20,914 nt of DNA from a virus. Below the pieces are notes generated by a model that did no database searches, was not told where the DNA came from, and worked only from the letters and a program-made list of their open reading frames with translations. Every line of letters starts with the position of its first letter. Within the stretch, counting starts at the first letter, position 1. Below, piece by piece: positions 20,705-20,914 of the stretch. Where the stretch lies: positions 1 to 20,914 of the IMG/VR virus record IMGVR_UViG_3300030103_001830; one strand, written 5' to 3'. The position numbers were made by a program, and so were the translations under genes.

Positions 20705-20914
20705 TTTGTATGTTATTGTAATGCCAGTTTAGTCTTAAGCTGAGCTGGCTTAGCAATATTAGTTGGAAACCTGTGGACAGGAGTGGACGATGAGCCTTAC
20801 AGGTATAAAGATAGACATTGTGGTCGCAGTTAATCAAATGAAAGACTGAAGTGTAATCGACATCAATGGTAGGATCCGTTAAAATAGACATAACTAGTCT
20901 TTTCCTGTCACTAA
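20705..20914 (+). other. Gene-free 3' stretch with RNA-folding potential
   Basis: No convincing gene, though the edge cuts it. It has a 10-bp hairpin GCCAGTTTAG/CTGAGCTGGC (20723-20732/20740-20749; with G-U pairs). It also has two exact pairings: ACCTGT with ACAGGT (about 20769-20774/20799-20804), and GACAGGA (20776-20782) with TCCTGTC (20902-20908). A 19-codon frame at 20790-20849 (MSLTGIKIDIVVAVNQMKD) has a good AGGAG RBS. A second frame from 20866 (MVGSVKIDI, open at the edge) resembles it. It could be the leader of the next (capsid?) gene, a structured RNA, or a decayed gene. Confidence 0.4.

Noticed and set aside
20723-20749. Terminator after the Glu-rich peptide
   Set aside because: The 10-bp hairpin is followed by TTAGCAATATT, not a T-run, so it is kept only as a structural hairpin.
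20568-20891. Long minus-strand leucine-rich frame
   Set aside because: It is the antisense of the Glu-rich 44-aa gene; GAA codons read backwards give Leu/Phe runs. No SD or family pattern.
20705-20914. Group I intron or tRNA-like element
   Set aside because: Paired segments exist but I cannot place P3/P7 core elements or a cloverleaf, so no such claim is made.

Overview
The window is the central part of an AT-rich tailed-phage genome, or of a prophage cut from one. Genes are tightly packed and mostly overlap by a few bases. There are no rRNA, tRNA, IS or CRISPR signals and no cellular housekeeping genes. The host is unknown. Low GC, marine-phage-like small protein families, and early ribosome binding sites (AGAAAGGA) that match a 16S tail ending CCUCCUUUCU fit an alphaproteobacterial host such as SAR11/SAR116. 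That is inference, because some Firmicutes share this tail.

Region 1 (1-8234, minus strand) is the early/replication block. In transcription order from 8234 leftward it holds three unrecognised conserved phage proteins, a probable ssDNA-binding protein with an acidic tail, an AEP-type primase of the TOTE-associated kind, an 81-aa protein, a UvrD-like SF1 helicase, two unrecognised proteins, an FAD/NAD-binding Rossmann enzyme, an LPP20-like lipoprotein, flavin-dependent thymidylate synthase ThyX, and the start of a HAD-type phosphatase. No DNA polymerase is visible.

Region 2 (8235-8490) is a control region between divergent promoters. Six GGTAAC repeats and two short hairpins lie between two promoters with the same -35 box (TTTACT, 17-bp spacer). 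It is a candidate operator or replication origin. It fires leftward into region 1 and rightward into one unknown gene (8491-9132) that ends at a strong bidirectional terminator.

Region 3 (9199-9758) holds one lysine-rich minus-strand gene and a gene-free AT-rich gap. The gap contains a 12-bp inverted repeat around a perfect 14-bp palindrome.

Region 4 (9759-20914, plus strand) is the late block: TerS, TerL and a P22-like portal, then a cassette of about twenty small genes before the capsid gene expected beyond the right edge. The cassette contains a candidate ADP-ribosyltransferase (15501-16643), a neighbour that shares its N-terminal module (14822-15508), a run of tiny lysine-rich proteins including a zinc ribbon, three membrane proteins, a T4-type lysozyme, small acidic proteins and a GroES-like co-chaperonin. 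The last 210 bases have no convincing gene but can fold.

The most interesting candidate is the pair 14822-15508/15501-16643. It looks like a virion-associated ADP-ribosyltransferase that may be loaded and delivered through an N-terminal tag shared with its neighbour. T4 Alt is the functional precedent, but that comparison is inference.
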